Positions 25,043 through 26,956 of a DNA stretch of 26,956 bases are shown here, piece by piece (position 1 is the first letter of the stretch; every line of letters begins with the position of its first letter). The stretch lies in NCBI RefSeq assembly GCF_030530965.1, contig NZ_JAUMTY010000028.1, positions 1 through 26,956 of the forward strand, in the 5' to 3' direction. The notes beneath the pieces were generated by a model. The model ran no database searches and had not been told where the DNA came from. It was given only the letters and a program-made list of their open reading frames with translations. The position numbers and the translations under genes were made by a program. The DNA is from Corynebacterium sp. Its GTDB lineage: Bacteria > Actinomycetota > Actinomycetes > Mycobacteriales > Mycobacteriaceae.

Positions 25043-25138
25043 GAAAACTGCGGGGGTATGTGGGCCAAAAATGGCCAAAAATTGACCATATTGCCCCGCA
25101 CTTTTGCCATGAGGCTGCGATATTGCCCCGCACTTTTG
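25043..25138. repeat. Intergenic repeat cluster: two direct copies and one inverted copy
   Basis: ATATTGCCCCGCACTTTTG occurs exactly at 25088-25106 and 25120-25138, 32 bases apart. An inverted, diverged copy is at 25043-25061 (14 of 19 matching). Between them GGCC-AAAAAT-GGCC can form a small hairpin. The cluster starts shortly after the dhbE stop, and a further copy lies at 1-20, about 25 kb away. The 79-codon minus-strand frame across it has no family I trust and is probably a by-product of the repeat. Confidence 0.7.
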
Positions 25139-25251
25139 TGAAATGAGGGCGATTAACCGGCTTGCGCGGCTCCGCAGCTCCCCAAATCTGCCGCGCACCA
25201 AATCCGAAGCGCCCCAAATGTAACGACCGATAGCACAACCCGCTCCTGCCA

Positions 25252-25268
25252 CGTCCGGATTGCGGACG
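25252..25268 (-). terminator. Hairpin directly after the isochorismatase stop
   Basis: CGTCCG-gattg-CGGACG is a perfect six-base stem immediately 3' of the isochorismatase stop codon (minus strand). No T run follows, so it would be a U-less hairpin terminator of a kind proposed in actinobacteria. Position supports a terminator role. Confidence 0.4.
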
Positions 25269-25895
25269 CTAAACCAGCACACCCAACACCTCCTCAGCAT
25301 CAACCACGCGCCCGCACCGCCGTGCCACCCAATTAATGGTCGCGGCGTGGTCGTCGCGGGTGAAGTCGGCAATGGCATCGCGCACAAGGAACGGCTGAAT
25401 ATCGTTCATAAACGCGTCCACCGCGCTCACCCCGCACCCCATGTGCCCGTACACACCGGTAATGATCAGTTGGTCGCGTTTCGCAAAGGCCAAGGATTCT
25501 CGAAGGTCTGTTCGGGCAAACGCCGAGTACCTCCATTTCGTGATCACATGGTGGTGCTTCCGCGGCGCCAGCTCCGGGATAATCTCCGCCTCCGCGTCGG
25601 TTTGAATCCCTTGCCCCCACAATTCGCGGAGCAGCCCTCGTCGATACTCCTTTTGTTCCGGCGGTTGGGCCGTGTAGAAAACGGGGATGCCCACCTCGTC
25701 GGCACGGGCAATGAGTTGCCGAATATTAGCCACCATTGTCGACGCCGGTTCGTCGTCGGGAGTGTACGCGGAGATGAAGTAGTTCTGCATGTCGTGGACC
25801 AGGAGGGCCGCGCGATCGGCATGAAGTGCCCAGTTGACAGCGGGTTTCGCCGTGAGGGTGGGGATGCTGTACGGCGCGATGGGTGGGATTGCCAC
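25269..25895 (-). CDS. dhbB: Isochorismatase without aryl carrier domain
   Basis: Hydrolyses isochorismate to 2,3-dihydro-2,3-dihydroxybenzoate. The 208-residue protein matches the N-terminal part of EntB/DhbB: D35 in LLVHDMQNYF, K120 in ITKWRYSAF, GVYGHMGC (147-154) and DAFMNDIQPFLVRDAIADF. It stops at the domain end, so the carrier domain found in EntB/DhbB is missing and is supplied by the free carrier protein at 15210-15467. The start is GTG at 25895 with AAGGAG (complement of 25905-25910) nine bases upstream. It is divergent from the siderophore-binding lipoprotein; a DtxR-like box lies between them. A PhzD-like role is unlikely because the DHB genes are all here. Confidence 0.9.
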   Translation of the reverse strand: MAIPPIAPYSIPTLTAKPAVNWALHADRAALLVHDMQNYFISAYTPDDEPASTMVANIRQLIARADEVGIPVFYTAQPPEQKEYRRGLLRELWGQGIQTDAEAEIIPELAPRKHHHVITKWRYSAFARTDLRESLAFAKRDQLIITGVYGHMGCGVSAVDAFMNDIQPFLVRDAIADFTRDDHAATINWVARRCGRVVDAEEVLGVLV

Positions 25896-25983
25896 TAGTA
25901 AGTTCTCCTTGGGGGTGAATTGTGGGGGACGTTCCCTTATGGGTGTTGTCTAGGGAAGTTCCGCACGCTATCGTGTCAGTAAA

Positions 25984-26002
25984 TTAGGCTAGCCATACTG
26001 AA
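25984..26002. promoter_or_regulatory. DtxR-like iron box between isochorismatase and lipoprotein genes
   Basis: TTAGGCTAGCCATACTGAA matches the DtxR consensus at 14 of 19 positions, with the left half nearly perfect. It lies 88 bases upstream of the isochorismatase start and 109 upstream of the lipoprotein start and could control both. It is the best of the three boxes in the window. I could not fix the promoter elements. Confidence 0.65.
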
Positions 26003-26111
26003 TGGTAGATGCGTCGCGGGTTGGTGGCCATCCTGGCCCCAACCAGGTGACAGTCAGCCCCTGCCATAACCCCGTGGCCTGCACTGTTCATACTTTTGTA
26101 TTGGAGTTTCC

Positions 26112-26956
26112 GTGAAGCGTTCACTTGTTCGCCCTATGCCCTTGATCGCTCTGACGTTAGCCGGTTCGTTGGTTCTGGGTGCGTGCTCGAATGATAACGA
26201 CAGTTCCAGCGATTCCACTGCCGCAGATTCAACCAGCCAGAGCGCGTCCGAGGGTGCGAAGGATTCGTCGGATGCCAAGGAAGTCACGATTAAGCACGCC
26301 TGGGGTGAAGACACCTACCCGGTGAAGCCGAAGAAGGTTGTCGCGATGGGTACGTCGGTTGATAACCTCCTCGCCCTGGGTATTACCCCCGACGTCGTTG
26401 TTCAGAGCCCGGATGATGCTCAGAACGCCAAGTGGAAGAACGACAAGCTCAAGGACGTCAAGAAGATCGACGCTGATCCCCGCGAGCTGCCGGTTGAGAA
26501 GATCGCCGCTGAGAAGCCCGATTTCATTGTCGGCGATTTCTACCGCATCAACCAGGACGCCTACAACAAGTTGAAGGAAGTTGCCCCGACTCTTCCGGGT
26601 ATGGGCCAGGATCCGCAGCTGATCGGTTGGAAGCCGCAGCTGGAGGCCCTGGGCAAGATCTACCAGGATGAGGACAAGGTCAAGGACATCGAGAAGAAGG
26701 ACACGGAGGCCTTCGAGAATGCCAAGAAGGATCTGAAGGGTCTGGACGGTAAGACGGCGCTGGTGGTTCAGCACCGCAGCGGGAACTTCGGTGTCATTAC
26801 CGACGAGGCCAACCCCGCCAACCAGTTCTTCACTGATCTGGGGATGAAGCTGCCCGCCGGGTACACGGATGGTTCGATCCCGACGCAGCAGGGTCGCGCC
26901 ATGATCTCCCCGGAGAACATTGACAAGTTGACCGCGGACTTCATGGTTCTGTTCGC
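26112..26956 (+). CDS. Iron-siderophore ABC transporter substrate-binding lipoprotein (partial, 3' end outside)
   Basis: Cell-surface lipoprotein that would capture ferric siderophore for an ABC importer. The visible 281 codons begin with a lipoprotein signal (MKRSLVRPMPLIALTLAGSL) and lipobox LGAC with the lipidated Cys at residue 25. A Ser/Asp/Ala-rich linker (26-57) follows, then a FecB/BtuF-type binding domain (KKVVAMGTSVDNLLALGITP, EKIAAEKPDFIVGDFY, and LVVQHRSGNFGVI). The reading frame is still open at the window end, so the C-terminal part is missing. The GTG at 26112 has GGAG at 26103-26106. Position beside the biosynthesis genes and the DtxR-like box upstream suggest uptake of the locus's own product. 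Confidence 0.9.
   Translation, partial: MKRSLVRPMPLIALTLAGSLVLGACSNDNDSSSDSTAADSTSQSASEGAKDSSDAKEVTIKHAWGEDTYPVKPKKVVAMGTSVDNLLALGITPDVVVQSPDDAQNAKWKNDKLKDVKKIDADPRELPVEKIAAEKPDFIVGDFYRINQDAYNKLKEVAPTLPGMGQDPQLIGWKPQLEALGKIYQDEDKVKDIEKKDTEAFENAKKDLKGLDGKTALVVQHRSGNFGVITDEANPANQFFTDLGMKLPAGYTDGSIPTQQGRAMISPENIDKLTADFMVLF

Noticed and set aside
25043..25138. CRISPR array
   Set aside because: Only two exact 19-base copies with a 13-base gap plus one inverted copy; no regular repeat-spacer series and no cas genes.
24999..25238. Minus-strand 79-codon frame after dhbE
   Set aside because: It runs through the repeat cluster and its sequence is dictated by the repeats; no support as a protein gene.
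26229..26774. Minus-strand 181-codon frame inside the lipoprotein gene
   Set aside because: It is the shadow of the plus-strand lipoprotein gene, which has signal peptide, lipobox and binding-protein motifs and is only incomplete because the window ends.

Overview
The window looks like the chromosome of a Corynebacterium species or a close Mycobacteriales relative. The ribosomal proteins read like corynebacterial ones, starts are a mix of ATG and GTG, coding GC is high, and three intergenic regions carry sequences resembling the DtxR iron-repressor site. I could not place it to species.

Layout. Positions 1-917 carry no convincing gene. Positions 918-6069 are a complete S10 ribosomal-protein operon in the order rpsJ-rplC-rplD-rplW-rplB-rpsS-rplV-rpsC-rplP-rpmC-rpsQ, closed by a strong intrinsic terminator at 6102-6132. 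At 6289-7092 there is a single-domain 3-dehydroshikimate dehydratase (QuiC type). On the minus strand, 10035 to 7215 encodes a DrrA-like ABC ATPase and two ABC-2 permeases, the first of which is broken by a one-base frameshift in an A5 run. From 10162 to the right edge lies a siderophore locus.

Siderophore locus. The genes are: an MbtK-like N-acyltransferase (-); divergently, an MbtG-like lysine/ornithine N-hydroxylase followed by a free-standing adenylation domain (+); a free aryl carrier protein followed by a DhbA-type 2,3-dihydroxybenzoate (DHB) dehydrogenase (-); divergently, a 2537-residue NRPS followed by a DhbE-type DHB-AMP ligase (+); an isochorismatase without carrier domain (-); and divergently a siderophore-binding lipoprotein that runs off the right edge.

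How the parts fit. Isochorismatase and DhbA would make DHB, DhbE would load it on the free carrier protein, and the starter condensation domain of the NRPS would take it up. The NRPS reads C-A-PCP-(degenerate E)-C-PCP-TE. Its second module has no A domain, so the free A domain is the obvious candidate to charge it in trans. The hydroxylase/acyltransferase pair predicts a hydroxamate group, so the product should be a mixed catechol-hydroxamate siderophore. Isochorismate synthase, a phosphopantetheinyl transferase and an MbtH-like protein are not in the window. The three divergent intergenic regions each have a DtxR-like box, suggesting one iron-controlled regulon. This split-module assembly line is the most interesting system here.
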